Assembly: GCA_025617745.1 (NCBI GenBank)
Contig: CM046853.1
Coordinates: 61,456,616-61,520,615, forward strand
DNA: 64,000 bases
Reading direction: 5' to 3'
Source: Heliocidaris erythrogramma
Lineage: Eukaryota; Echinodermata; Echinoidea; Camarodonta; Echinometridae
Positions 45,918-56,046 of this stretch are shown one piece after another (position 1 is the stretch's first letter; every line of letters begins with the position of its first letter). The notes under the pieces are model-generated. The model had not been told where the DNA came from. It did not search any database and was given only the letters and a program-made list of their open reading frames with translations. The position numbers and the translations under genes are program-made.

Positions 45918-46918
45918 TTAAGGGGAGCTATGGGTTAAAAAATATGCTTGATCGGTGGGATGAGAAAGGGGGTAAATGAGATAAGACTTTTGTGAGAGAG
46001 CTTAAAGCAATCTGTTAGGTTTGTGGATGTGGCAAATTCTGTGCAGCTCATGGGGTGACTCTGCAAACGTTGGACAAGCAATATACACCTTTCTTCTTAT
46101 ACTGGTAGCCCTTGCGGCGATTCATGCTCTCCGTGTGCGTGTAGAGCAGAAAAGTCAATATCAAAATCTACTTCGTGAAAAATGAAGAATTCAGTTTGGT
46201 ATGAACAAATTTTTCTCTTGTTTCTTGCCACAAGTTGGCATTTACAAATCAACGGTGCTTACTTTTTAGTAGTATCGTAGAAGATTTTTAAAAATTTGTA
46301 GCTTTGAAACCATTAAAGGATAGCCAGGATTCACATGCAAAAGTTTAGGGGTGACAATGCAGCATGAAGAAAGTCCTCCTATTTCAGATGTTACAATGCT
46401 GATGTAAGCAGAGTTCATGTGATAGCACAGAACTGTGTAAGAAACGTGTGTGTAATATCCCTCATCTTGTAAAGAGGAATGGACTTTATACGCATGTGCC
46501 ATGCTTTTGATGTGTAGACCTTGGTACAAACAAACTTGCAGAGAAGATACTGGGAGAATCTTGGGGAAAGAGTGGATTATCAAAGAAAAAGCGAAGATCG
46601 CTGAGAGAAATGGGGAAAAAAAGTTTAAAGGATGTTGTGAGAATCGTGGGGTTCTTGTACATGGGACCAGTATTACTGGGGTAATTTTTTCTACGTTCGG
46701 AAAAAAAAAGAGAGCAAAAGCCTTCAACTCTGCTGTGTTTTGTAAAGTTAAATTTGTACACATTTTGGTAAGTACATGTAATTTGCATAGATTATAGTAC
46801 AGTATCTCTTGTTCACTACATTGTAAATCAATAGAACTGACACAAAGTAGACTTTTTCAAAACTGTCAAAATTGTCATATACATATCGAAGAGCATGCGT
46901 TTTATGCTCCTTTGTAAA

Positions 46919-47189
46919 GCCCCTTTCAGACATGATGTGGTTAACCACCTACAATGACCACTGCAGTAAAACTGCATATAAATGAATGGAAAGGGGCAAT
47001 TTTTATTTTTAAGTGGGGGGGGGGGGGGGGTGGGGGGAGCAGTTTAAAAGAAATTGTGTCTAAACAATAGCCCCTAAACATCATTCATCTGTGAGTTATA
47101 AGATACAGGAATGTGGAATGCACTGTGCTTATCTCATTTAATTTTGCTGCAGTGGTTTTTTTTTGGAAAGCCTCTTGTCTGAATAGGGC
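46919..47189. mobile_element. MITE family C, copy 1 (271 bp)
   Basis: GCCCCTTTCAGACATGATGT and GGTTAACCACC on the left mirror the complement of the right end, GCCCTATTCAGACAAGAGGC. A shorter relative sits at 55803-55880. The interior has a G run and CACTGCAG words. Confidence 0.6.
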
Positions 47190-49591
47190 ATTTAGTCAAC
47201 ACTGTTTTCTAGCTATTTTGTATGCATATTGTTTGATGAATCTGTGATTTCTCTCTATCAGCGGTCAGTCTTGCATCATTTTGAATGAGTATTGTATGAT
47301 GTTCTCTGCATTCAGTAAGATAGTCAACTTGTAGAAGTAGATTAGCCGTAACTTCTCTTTTTTTTTATACTTGAGAAGAAAAGAGAGAAGAACCCCCCCC
47401 CCCCAATGCTGTCCCCCTCCCCCACTTTCCAAAACATCACCAAACATCCCTCCACCAGCCCATGTTTCCCCTCCAGGATCCCTCCAGGAAAATATATAAT
47501 CACTTGTAGGTAGAACTTTCTAGAATTTTTCCCCCCTTTTTTTTTTTTTGGGGGGGGGGGGGGGCAATAGTAGATGATAAATCATTATTCAGATGGGATG
47601 TAAATATATGACACTTTATTAGGAAAACTGGGATTCCACACATAAAATAAGTATCATTAATTACATAGGATGTACATCATATTAAACACATGCTGAAGAA
47701 TCGGATAAAATATTCTTTTGTAAAGTGTCGGTACCTGTACATTTCAGCACACTCTTTAACGGTAGTTACTGAAGTTCTATCCATTCTCTTTAATATAAAT
47801 GCATCATACAAAGAGTAGGTTTACATTGTGGATGGTAACACTTCCATATCGTACATATCGTTTAATGTCCAGTTTCAAATGGTATTCTTTTGTTCAGTAC
47901 TGGGCGAATCAAAACGAAATAAGCAGCATCTCCTTGCAACAATCTCAATGGCTATGATAAAACACACTGTTTTATACTTCCCTACATAAATGTTTAGCGA
48001 TATCTGTGCTTTTTAGAACTCTATGTCTGCATGCTCTTCCAATCGTAATTATAACCTGTCTCTTAATGAACTTTTGCATTATTTAAATTGCTATAAGTCT
48101 TATTTATCTGGAACTGTGATATATATGTATACTTTGTTATAATCTTAATTATTGTCGATATCATTAAGTCAAATATGACTGTTTTATTATACTTTGTAGA
48201 CGTTAGTATGAGCTATTGATATTTTAACAGTTAATACTAGAGTTGTTTATGAAATTTACAGGCAGACTATCATTGTTTGAGACAATTTCTTACAAAATGT
48301 GATTGAATTTCATCCTCTCTCTCTCTAAGGCATGTATTAGCCATGCATCTCATTAGGAGGAAACAGAAGTCTATGAATTTTATCATGAACAAAATGTTCT
48401 AGATCCTAGAAATCATTAACAGACATGGTTTTTATTGATTTTTATTAAGAAGCCAACACATCATAAAAATTGAAAATATCGTCTTAAAATTAGCAGAGCA
48501 GCTTTTGAAAAAAAAAATGATAAGGGCAAATAATATGTGATGTTATGCTTGCCAATACAGAATATTAAATGATTGTGTTTTTACTTTGGTACTTGGTTCA
48601 ATGTATAATTTTTTTTCTCACTTCAGTTGGTTCATGGTATTTGGAGTAAGAAAAAAATAGCAAGTACTTGAAATGCAGTGATTTGTGAGCTTTGCTGTTT
48701 ATTTGGTTTATTAATTTTTTATTTTTGTACATGGATATGTCCATCATTGCTCAGTTCGTGAGTATTGAAGCAAGAATAGTCATTGAAATGGTTGAGAATA
48801 ACATGAACTAACAATTTTTTTTGAAAAGGAATTACTTTTGTGACTCGAGTGTAAATCTCAGTGAACCTCATATACATGCCTACATGTACGTTTGCTTTAA
48901 TACACTTTTTTGTGTTCTTTCTTGTGCATGTACTTGTGTTATGTCTAAAACTTTTCTTGTAAATAAAGGAGAGGTCTAAGGGTTTATTTGCAAAACCAGA
49001 GCCGTCACTTGTGGCAGCTTAAAGTCTCAAAAAGGTTGTAGCTTAATTTTCTTTATACACCCTGTACTTATCACTGGTTCTTTGTACCCCCTTGTAACAA
49101 CTTGAGATAAAGAATAATGAATATCTCTTCCATTTATACACCATTTTTTGCAGGATTATTCAATGTAATATTGATTCATACCTGAACCCGCTTTCCTTTT
49201 TCGTACTGCTCAATATCACTCATGAAAATTACCGTGTTTTGGTATCCGTGATCCCTCTCAAAAGAAAAAAAATAAACGCTACCCAAATTTGTCATTAAAG
49301 CTCAATCTCTCATGCTCAGATATTCACATTTCATAAGAAAGAGGTAAAGGTGTATTTTATGTGTATGCTGAGTATGGCCTTGTGTTAAAATTTAACATTT
49401 TATAAATAAATATCTCTTCTATTTTATTGTATTTTCTTTTCTTATTTGATTTTATCAGTAGTTATTAAGAATTATTTAGTGATCATCATGTAGTTGGCTT
49501 TTCTTGCATTTGTATGTTTGTAAATTGTGATGCCATTTAAATGATTTTTATGTTGGTTGTCAAGGGCTTGCATTGTGAGGAAGCCTTCATC

Positions 49592-49597
49592 AATAAA
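49592..49597 (+). terminator. Distal poly-A signal, likely Rap1
   Basis: AATAAA in CATCAATAAAATATGC, the last good signal before repeat-derived sequence starts at 49794. Confidence 0.5.
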
Positions 49598-49793
49598 ATA
49601 TGCTTTACTGTACAGTATACAAGTATGTTTGAATTGTGTCTTTTTTGTAAAGATAAAGTTGAGTTCTGGTCATGAGATTGAATTGTGAAAGAAACTGTCT
49701 CAAAGCAATTGGGAAAGATTGATTATATAGCACATAAGAATTTGTGTACGCTGTAAGGTTTTGGAATCACCAAAATGATAAGAAATAAGCCAG

Positions 49794-50105
49794 TTCGGGG
49801 TTAGCGCATGGTACAAATGACCCCAAATATCCACAGATATTTTAGACATGGAGGGTCCCTTTATGTGCACTTCAGAAAAATAACTCTGGGAGTGATAGAG
49901 GTGCCTCATGAATAGCTTTTGTTTCCCCCTTTAAAAAGAATACTTCCACCTGGATATCATGGAATGCACCATTAGTGCATAATTGAATAATGATTACATG
50001 ACATTCATGAGCACATATCGAATATTAGTGTCAGTGGGTTTTAGAATTTGGTACAGATGACCTTTATCTGCTCATGCTCAGATTGCATCTCCGAAGTGGC
50101 TTATT
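49794..50105. mobile_element. MITE family B, copy 2 (312 bp)
   Basis: An inverted, nearly identical copy of 18454-18774, running AATAAGCCAGTTCGG to CCGAAGTGGCTTATT. The frame MSKISVDIWGHLYHALTPNW occurs in both copies because they are the same element, not because of coding. Confidence 0.82.
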
Positions 50106-50494
50106 GACTCAATCCTGTGAGAGTCACATGCTCTGCACACAGAAATGTGTATATAGGACTACACACAAATGTTCGGCCCATACATTTCAGCTGTTTCTTG
50201 TCATATTTTGAATATGAGAGCATTTGAAGAGCAATCTTTTTCAGGGGACATATCTACTATAATAATCTTCCAAACTAACATAAAAAGAATGGAGAAAGCT
50301 CACAAACTTTACATTTCCCAGAACTCAAGCTTCCCTTTAAATGCATATGTGACTACGCTGTGAAGGGTTCCACAACATCTGCTCTGGCAACAAATGCTCC
50401 ATGGTCAATTTCATATACTAACCATATTTTTAACCGCCATCCAGATACTAGGTAACCATAACCCTAATACAGCCATGGAAAAATTAGTAGACAA

Positions 50495-50639
50495 GGGCCC
50501 CGTTTCCTAAAATTTATTATCAACATGTTACAATAATTGTTATAAGCTACTGAAATCCTTTAATCTGACTGGCTGAGAGCAAATTTGTCATAGAAATGGG
50601 GCAGTTGTTATTGATAACAAGTTTTATGAAACAGGGTCC
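50495..50639. mobile_element. Family-A-related palindromic MITE (145 bp)
   Basis: GGGCCCCGTTTCCTAAAATT at the left mirrors the complement of the right, GGACCCTGTTTCATAAAACT. It shares TTATAAGCTACTGAAATCC and GGCTGAGAGCAAAT with the copies at 44308 and 50899. Confidence 0.82.
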
Positions 50640-50898
50640 AGGGTTATTGACAAAAGCTATTTCCGAATTAAGAAGGAAATGAAATACCACAATAGCAAAG
50701 GTAGAATTCCTGTTATATGTTATTCATTCAAGGAAGCACAAAGAAATTTTTTTTTTTTAATTTTTTTTTTTACATAGATTGCATGCATAATCTAATACAT
50801 GTACCCCTATACTATGTCTGAGCTTGGTCTAATAATTTTCTAGGGCCGTGTCTTTGACAAAATAAAGCCAGGGGCAAATGCTACCAGACCAAATGTCA

Positions 50899-51036
50899 GG
50901 GCCCTGCTTCACAAAACTTGTCATCAATTACAAGTTGCAATAACTGTTACAAGCTACTGAAATCCTTGCATCTGATTGGCTGAGAGCAAATTTGTTGGTA
51001 AAAATCACAGACAAGACACTTAAAGAAACACCCCCA
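50899..51036. mobile_element. Family-A-related palindromic MITE (138 bp)
   Basis: GGGCCCTGCTTCACAAAACT at the left and AAGAAACACCCCC at the right, with the conserved core AAGCTACTGAAATCCTTGCA and GATTGGCTGAGAGCAAAT. It looks like a mosaic of the two sub-types: GGGCCC start with a GGGGGTGTTTC end. Confidence 0.8.
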
Positions 51037-51153
51037 GGTCACCCTCTGAAAACCTCATTCTCAACAATCCAATGTCACTTACAAAACCTCAATATATAAT
51101 ACATTGAGAAAATAATGAACTGAAGGAGAGATGCATTTAAGAATGAGAAGTCT

Positions 51154-51159
51154 TTTATT
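51154..51159 (-). terminator. Candidate IFT122 poly-A signal
   Basis: TTTATT on the plus strand reads AATAAA on the minus strand. No AATAAA is evident between the IFT122 stop and the mobile element, so this is a plausible distal end, which would put the element at 52537-55531 within the 3' UTR. Nearer non-canonical signals are possible. Confidence 0.25.
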
Positions 51160-52536
51160 TTACAGCTTTTAGCATAAATAGGAATTTTCTGACATTCACA
51201 AATTCTTTATACAAATGAATACAATCAATTTTTTTACGATTTGCTATGATCAAAATGTACACACAATCATCTACTGTCATAAGATGAATCCTCACATATA
51301 ATAGACTATACGCTAGTAAACTCTCCATGCTGAAAAAAAAATCTGTGAAGTACTTCTGACATGGATAAGGGTATATAGAACTAAAAGAAAACAGAGTGAG
51401 ATCAAGGTAATAGTATACCATATAAACTTATAGTACTATTTACGGCAGATAGTACTATTTACAGCAGATGTGTGATCAAGACTATTTGGAATAACTTATG
51501 CACGAACTAGTAGTCACATGGTAAAGCTACCATTCCCATTTAGGAATAAAAAACATGAGAATATTGCTATGAAATAAAATAAAAACATGAATAAGTACCT
51601 AATGCTACAGATCACAATGTCATAGCAAACAAGTTAATAAGCAAGCTGTTCATAATAGCTATAATTCTATCCAGCAACCAACCTTTCTCAGATTTCGGAT
51701 GTTTTTCTTCAAATAAATAGGTTACCTTACCAGGGGCCCGTTGCACAATACTTGCGTTTAATCGCAACTCCTAAAAATCAAATGCAAGTCCTTAATGCGC
51801 AGTTCTGATTGGCTGAAAATAAAAGTTGCGTTTGATACATTAACACTGTTTTAATCAGATTTTAGAGCATTCAATTTTGACTCTGAAAATTTAGCTCCCT
51901 GAATTGTGCCTTTTTTTCTCTAACAATTGATATTTCAATAGTTAATGACATGTCACTTTAACAGAAATTGCGAAGTTTCTCTCTCAATACCACATTTCTC
52001 ATACTATGATTGCAGGAACCTGTAAGGTAAATGCTGACTTTGTTTTCTGATCTATTTTTCTTCAAATAAATTGGTTACCTTACCAGTGTCCATCAAACAA
52101 ATAAGGATAATATTATAAAAAAACTGCATCAAAATTATATCCATGTACCACTATATGAACAATATATCACATTGCATCATGTTACACAGACTTTGGGATG
52201 GGTATGGTAGAATCTTCAAATTCCTGTTTAAGACAACCCTTCTACAAACTTACTTTATTTGCATTTAATCCGAGAAGGTATATTTGAAAAACAACTGCAG
52301 TATTTACTTTTGAATTTGAAAACACACAATACTAGAACACATTATCTTTCTTAGTATACATAAATCACACACATTGACACAAGAAAACAATCACAATGAA
52401 TTGACCTTGAGATGTCATTCACTCAGATACTTGTTAACAATTTTTGAAAATATAAAAGACAAGAACTAACTTAGGCTCTTGTCTAAAGCCTTCAAGATGT
52501 ATAGAAGAATACCTGTTATATCTGGAAATAATACTA
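51160..52536. other. Stretch between Rap1 and the PIN/CXC element
   Basis: AT-rich sequence holding a half palindromic repeat at 51734-51832 and a short direct repeat (TTCTTCAAATAAAT(A/T)GGTTAC with CTTACCAG) at about 51706 and 52063. I see no gene. Confidence 0.5.
51734..51832. mobile_element. GGGCCCGTTGCAC-type palindromic repeat, partial
   Basis: GGGGCCCGTTGCACAATACT opens it, and GATTGGCTGAAAATAAAAGT with TGCGTTTGAT follows, mirroring the TTGCGTTTAATCGCAA left arm. The closing GGGCCC-type end is missing. Confidence 0.6.
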
Positions 52537-52999
52537 GTGGGGGAGCATAGCAAACCTATTGTGCATTTTGTGATACAAACATCAAATTTGGCACAGATGT
52601 ACATTAACATATTGCGAACATTTTCAGATATTGAGCCACTTGGAATTCTTTCTTTATGTCCGCCATATTGGATTTCAAAATGGCCGCCACTTGAAATCTA
52701 CATTTGCGATTAATTGTGGGTCTAATGCTGGTATTATTTTGATTCTTGTGTCTAAATGTATGTTTTTGGGGTCAAGGAATCCGATGGTAACAATCTTCAT
52801 TGCATATTTTGTACCAATTGGCCGCCATATTGGATTTCAAAATGGCCGCCACTTGAAATCTACATTTGCGATTATCTGTGGGTGTAATGCTGTTATTGAC
52901 TTGATTGTTGTGTCTAAATGTACGTTCTTTGGGTCAAGGAATCTAATGGTAACAATCTTGCATTGCGTATTTTACCATATTGGATTTCAAAATGGCTCG
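52537..52999 (+). repeat. Left terminal inverted repeat of the PIN/CXC element
   Basis: Two subunits of about 170 bp, each with GCCATATTGGATTTCAAAAT, GGCCGCCACTTGAAATC and TCAAGGAAT(C/A)(C)(G)ATGGTAACA-type text, then a partial third copy of CATATTGGATTTCAAAATGG just before the gene. The GCCGCCATATTGG words resemble YY1 sites in reverse. Confidence 0.88.
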
Positions 53000-53011
53000 C
53001 CTCCGTTAAAA

Positions 53012-54746
53012 ATGACTGAACTTTTCGCACGCCTGTACATTGGCTGCCAGACGAGGGATGGAAACCTTGAGGAGTTCTTTGGTCACGAGAACCAGGCATG
53101 TCCTCCTGCACTGTCTGATGGTGGAAAACTTTTCACTGGTACCAAGAGTGATCTCATCACATGCTTGGAAGAAGGCTCTGACGCCAAGAAAGAGACTCCT
53201 GTCACGACCTGTATCGTGCTTGATGGAGCAGCCATCGTCCAGATGCTGAAGCCGGCTGCATCAAAGACCTTTGCAAAGTATGCACATCAGATCTTTATCC
53301 CCTTTATGTCTACGAAGCTGCAAACAGTGTCACGCCTGGATCTGGTCTGGGATACTTGCCTTGTTGATTCAATTAAATGTAGTACACGTGCAAAGCGGGG
53401 ACAAGGCGTGCGTAGACGTGTGATGGCCAACGCAGCTATACCAGGAAACTGACAGAACTTCCTACGAGTTGACAGCAACAAGACCGAGCTGTTCAGGTTC
53501 CTCTCAGTAGCCCTCATGGAATGGTTTGACCAAGAGGACAAGCAAATCGTCATTACTGATGGAGAGGCAGTGCTGAGCAAGCCACTGCTACCAGATATGA
53601 CCTCACTCGCCCCATGTAGCCTTGAAGAGGCCGACAGTCGGATGTTGCTGCATGTATTTCACGCAGCTAAGCATGGACACCATTCAATACTCATCCGGAC
53701 TGTATAGACACTGATCTTGTGGTGCTGACAGTGTCTGTGGTACAGGAGCTGCAACCAGAAGACGAGCTATACCAGGAAACTGACAGAACTTCCTACGAGT
53801 TGACAGCAACAAGACCGAGCTGTTCAGGTTCCTCTCAGTAGCCCTCATGGAATGGTTTGACCAAGAGGACAAGCAAATCGTCATTACTGATGGAGAGGCA
53901 GTGCTGAGCAAGCCACTACTACCAGATCTGACCTCACTCGCCCCATGTAGCCTTGAAGAGGCCGACAGTCGGATGTTGCTGCATGTATTTCACGCAGCTA
54001 AGCATGGACACCATTCAATACTCATCCGGACTGTATAGACACTGATGTTGTGGTGCTGACAGTGTCTGTGGTACAGGAGCTGCAACCAGAAGACGAACTA
54101 TGGCAGGCATTTGGAACAGGCCAAAGTTTCCGATACCTAGCAGTACAAGAAATAGCAGCTGGACTGGGACGAGAGAAGGCTCGTGCACTACCAATGTTCC
54201 ACGCTGTAACTGGATGCGACACTGTGTCAAGTTTTGCCAGACATGGTAAAAAGACTGCGCGGGCAGTCTGGACGGTACTACCAGAACTCACTGAGACGCT
54301 TCTGCAGCTGTCCTCCGCGCCACGTGACATACCAGACGATGCAATGTCCATCATCGAGAGGTTTGTGATTCTCATGTATGATCGAACCGGCAAATGAACG
54401 GACATCAACAAGGCCAGGAGGAAACTCTTCGCAAGGAAAGAACAATGTGCAGCTGATCCCTCCAACGAAGGCAGCTTTAGAAGAACATGTGTATCAAGGT
54501 GGGCATGTGTGGGGTCAGATACTGCTACCAGCACCAGAGCTCCCTTCACCAACCAACTGGGGGTGGTCGACGACTGGAGGACAGTACACATCATACTGGA
54601 CCAGGCTACCTGAGGCAGCTCACAGCTGCACTGAACTGGTGTCTTGCAAGTGCCAGAAAGGATGTGTGAGGCACTGCAAATGCAAGAAGGCTGCCCTTCA
54701 GTGCACAGCCCTCTGTGTGTGTGAAGGGGACTGCACAAGACAATGA
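53012..54746 (+). pseudogene. PIN/FEN-like nuclease with C-terminal CXC domain, broken
   Basis: From MTELFARLYIGC the text matches, from memory, a repetitive family of uncharacterised echinoderm proteins. Recognisable blocks are DTCLVDSIK with CSTRAKRGQGVRRR, ELFRFLSVALMEWFDQEDKQ, LEEADSRMLLHVFHAAKHGH, DTDVVVL-like text, FHAVTGCDTVSSFARHGKK, and a Cys-rich end SCKCQKGCVRHCKCKK. Acidic EEAD and DTD blocks followed by GCD and a helical GKK segment resemble the FEN1/XPG (PIN-like) nuclease core with its H3TH region. The final cysteines resemble a tesmin/TSO1 CXC DNA-binding motif. The frame is interrupted, and a 331-bp segment is duplicated in tandem, so no full product is expected. The nuclease reading is my inference. 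Confidence 0.68.
53434..54095 (+). repeat. 331-bp tandem duplication inside the PIN/CXC gene
   Basis: AGCTATACCAGGAAACTGAC at 53434 recurs at 53765, and the text stays almost identical through GCAACCAGAAGACGA at the end of each copy. The period is 331 bp, not a multiple of three. Confidence 0.95.
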
Positions 54747-55104
54747 GTATACAACATATATGTACTTGTGGCAGTGCTGAATTTGTTAACATGACACTGG
54801 TTATGGACATGTATCTTCAGTACCGATGTATACCTAGCCAATCGTCTTCAGCAAGTTATCTGAATAGTTTCTGTCGTGCGTGTTGTTTTTGCGTAGTGTC
54901 TGTTTGTTGTGTGCTGAGATTGTTTGTTTCACGTTCGGCATGCAGCTGTACCTAAGACATTTACAGACCAAAGACTTTTACACCCATTTAACATGCTTTT
55001 ATAAAATTATTTTCAAAGTATCGTGTTCAATGTAATAATTGCCTAGATAATTACCAAATACAAGTATATACCAGACTGTGAAAAATAACATAAAAGTTTA
55101 AAAT

Positions 55105-55531
55105 GTTACCATTGGATTCCTTGACTCCCCAAAACATACAATTAGACACAAGAGTCAAGTCAATAGAGCATTAGACCCACCGATAATCGCAAATGTAGAT
55201 TTCAAATGGCGGCCATTTTGAAATGCAATATGGCGGCCCATTGGTAAAAAAAACGCAATGTAGATTGTTACCATTCGATTCCTTGACCTAAAGAACATAC
55301 ATTTAGACACAAGAATCAAGTCAATAGCAGCATTAGACCCAGAGATAATCGCAAATGTAGATTTCGAGTGGCGACCATTTTGAAATCCAATATGGCGGAC
55401 ATAATGAGAGAATTCCGAGTGGCTCAATATCTGAAAATGTTCGCAACATATTAATGTACATGTGTGCCAAATTTGGTGCTTGTATCACAAAATGCACAAT
55501 TCCTTTGAATATTTGAGCTAAGCCGGGCCAC
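55105..55531 (-). repeat. Right terminal inverted repeat of the PIN/CXC element
   Basis: Inverted counterpart of 52537-52999 with the same two subunits. Read on the minus strand it also keeps an open frame over about 90 codons, starting MSHSEFSHYVRHIGFQNGRH, parallel to MSHLEFFLYVRHIGFQNGRH in the left arm. Confidence 0.88.
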
Positions 55532-55802
55532 TATACATACATATCTACTTCATCACAATTATTCAAAGAGAGGAAATTTACATGTGATTCTTTCATAAAA
55601 AGGATGACATGACACTTAAATAGGAGAGATTTAGGAAGGAAGCAATCAAATCGTGTAGAGTATATCAGAACATCTTTTTTTTTGGGGGGGGGGGACTCTA
55701 TAAAGGTAGCCTGATTGTCAGAGATTGTCAGAAGAAAAAAAAATCCAGCAAATCACATATCATATCAAGTGCGCTTTGCTAAACAATATATCAATATATT
55801 AA

Positions 55803-55880
55803 GCCTCGTTCAGACATAGTGTGGTAAACTGCCTAAACAAGTTTTTTGAAGTGGTTTCCTGTGTGAGGTGTGAATAAGGC
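55803..55880. mobile_element. MITE family C, short copy (78 bp)
   Basis: GCCTCGTTCAGACATAGTGT with GGTAAAC at the left mirrors the complement of the right, GCCTTATTCACACCTCACAC. Related to 46919-47189. It lies 74 bp beyond the IFT122 stop, probably in its 3' UTR. Confidence 0.6.
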
Positions 55881-55953
55881 TTTTGAAAGGTGTTAGAGCC
55901 TATTAGTGACTGCTGATGCTGATACGAGTGGACGGTACCGATGATGAAAGATC

Positions 55954-56046
55954 TCATGATTCAGGTGGTTCTGCTACAGCCTTGCGGCAGAATGGACAGT
56001 GGTTCTTCTGAAGGACTTGGATCTCGTACTCATCGGTGTGAAACAG
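55954..56046 (-). CDS. IFT122: IFT122 last coding exon
   Basis: Encodes [20 protein letters not shown] and [10 protein letters not shown], then TGA. CPFC completes the second zinc site. Acceptor CTCTTGCAG. Confidence 0.96.
   Translation of the reverse strand: MFHTDEYEIQVLQKNHCPFCRKAVAEPPES

Larger units (their letters stand above)
45918..49620 (+). other. Rap1 3' UTR (inferred extent)
   Basis: There is no other gene on the plus strand between the Rap1 stop and a run of poly-A signals. AATAAA occurs near 48962 and at 49592-49597; I place the distal end near 49620. It contains a family-C MITE (46919-47189), several G and C runs (about 47017-47035, 47393-47404, 47550-47565) and otherwise AT-rich, repeat-poor sequence. 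Alternative earlier ends are possible. Confidence 0.5.
52537..55531 (+). mobile_element. 3.0-kb long-TIR element carrying a PIN/FEN-like plus CXC gene remnant
   Basis: The left arm (52537-52999) and right arm (about 55105-55531) are inverted copies. Each is built of two similar subunits with CATATTGGATTTCAAAATGG and CATTTGCGATTA blocks. The tips are GTGGGGGAGCATAGC and GTGGCCCGGCTTAGC, flanked by TA on both sides (52535-52536 and 55532-55533). Between the arms lies a decayed gene on the plus strand (53012-54746). Long subunit-built TIRs, a TA flank and a nuclease-like gene suggest a DNA transposon, but I cannot assign a named superfamily and see no DDE motif. It lies between the convergent Rap1 and IFT122 genes. 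Confidence 0.75.

Noticed and set aside
46266-46797. Overlapping 165-codon minus and 98-codon plus frames in the Rap1 3' UTR
   Set aside because: No recognisable domain. They lie in the inferred 3' UTR and mirror each other's codon pattern, as expected for shadow frames.
53012-54746. Calling the PIN/CXC gene a functional host gene
   Set aside because: The frame is interrupted, contains a phase-breaking tandem duplication and lies between matched inverted repeats.
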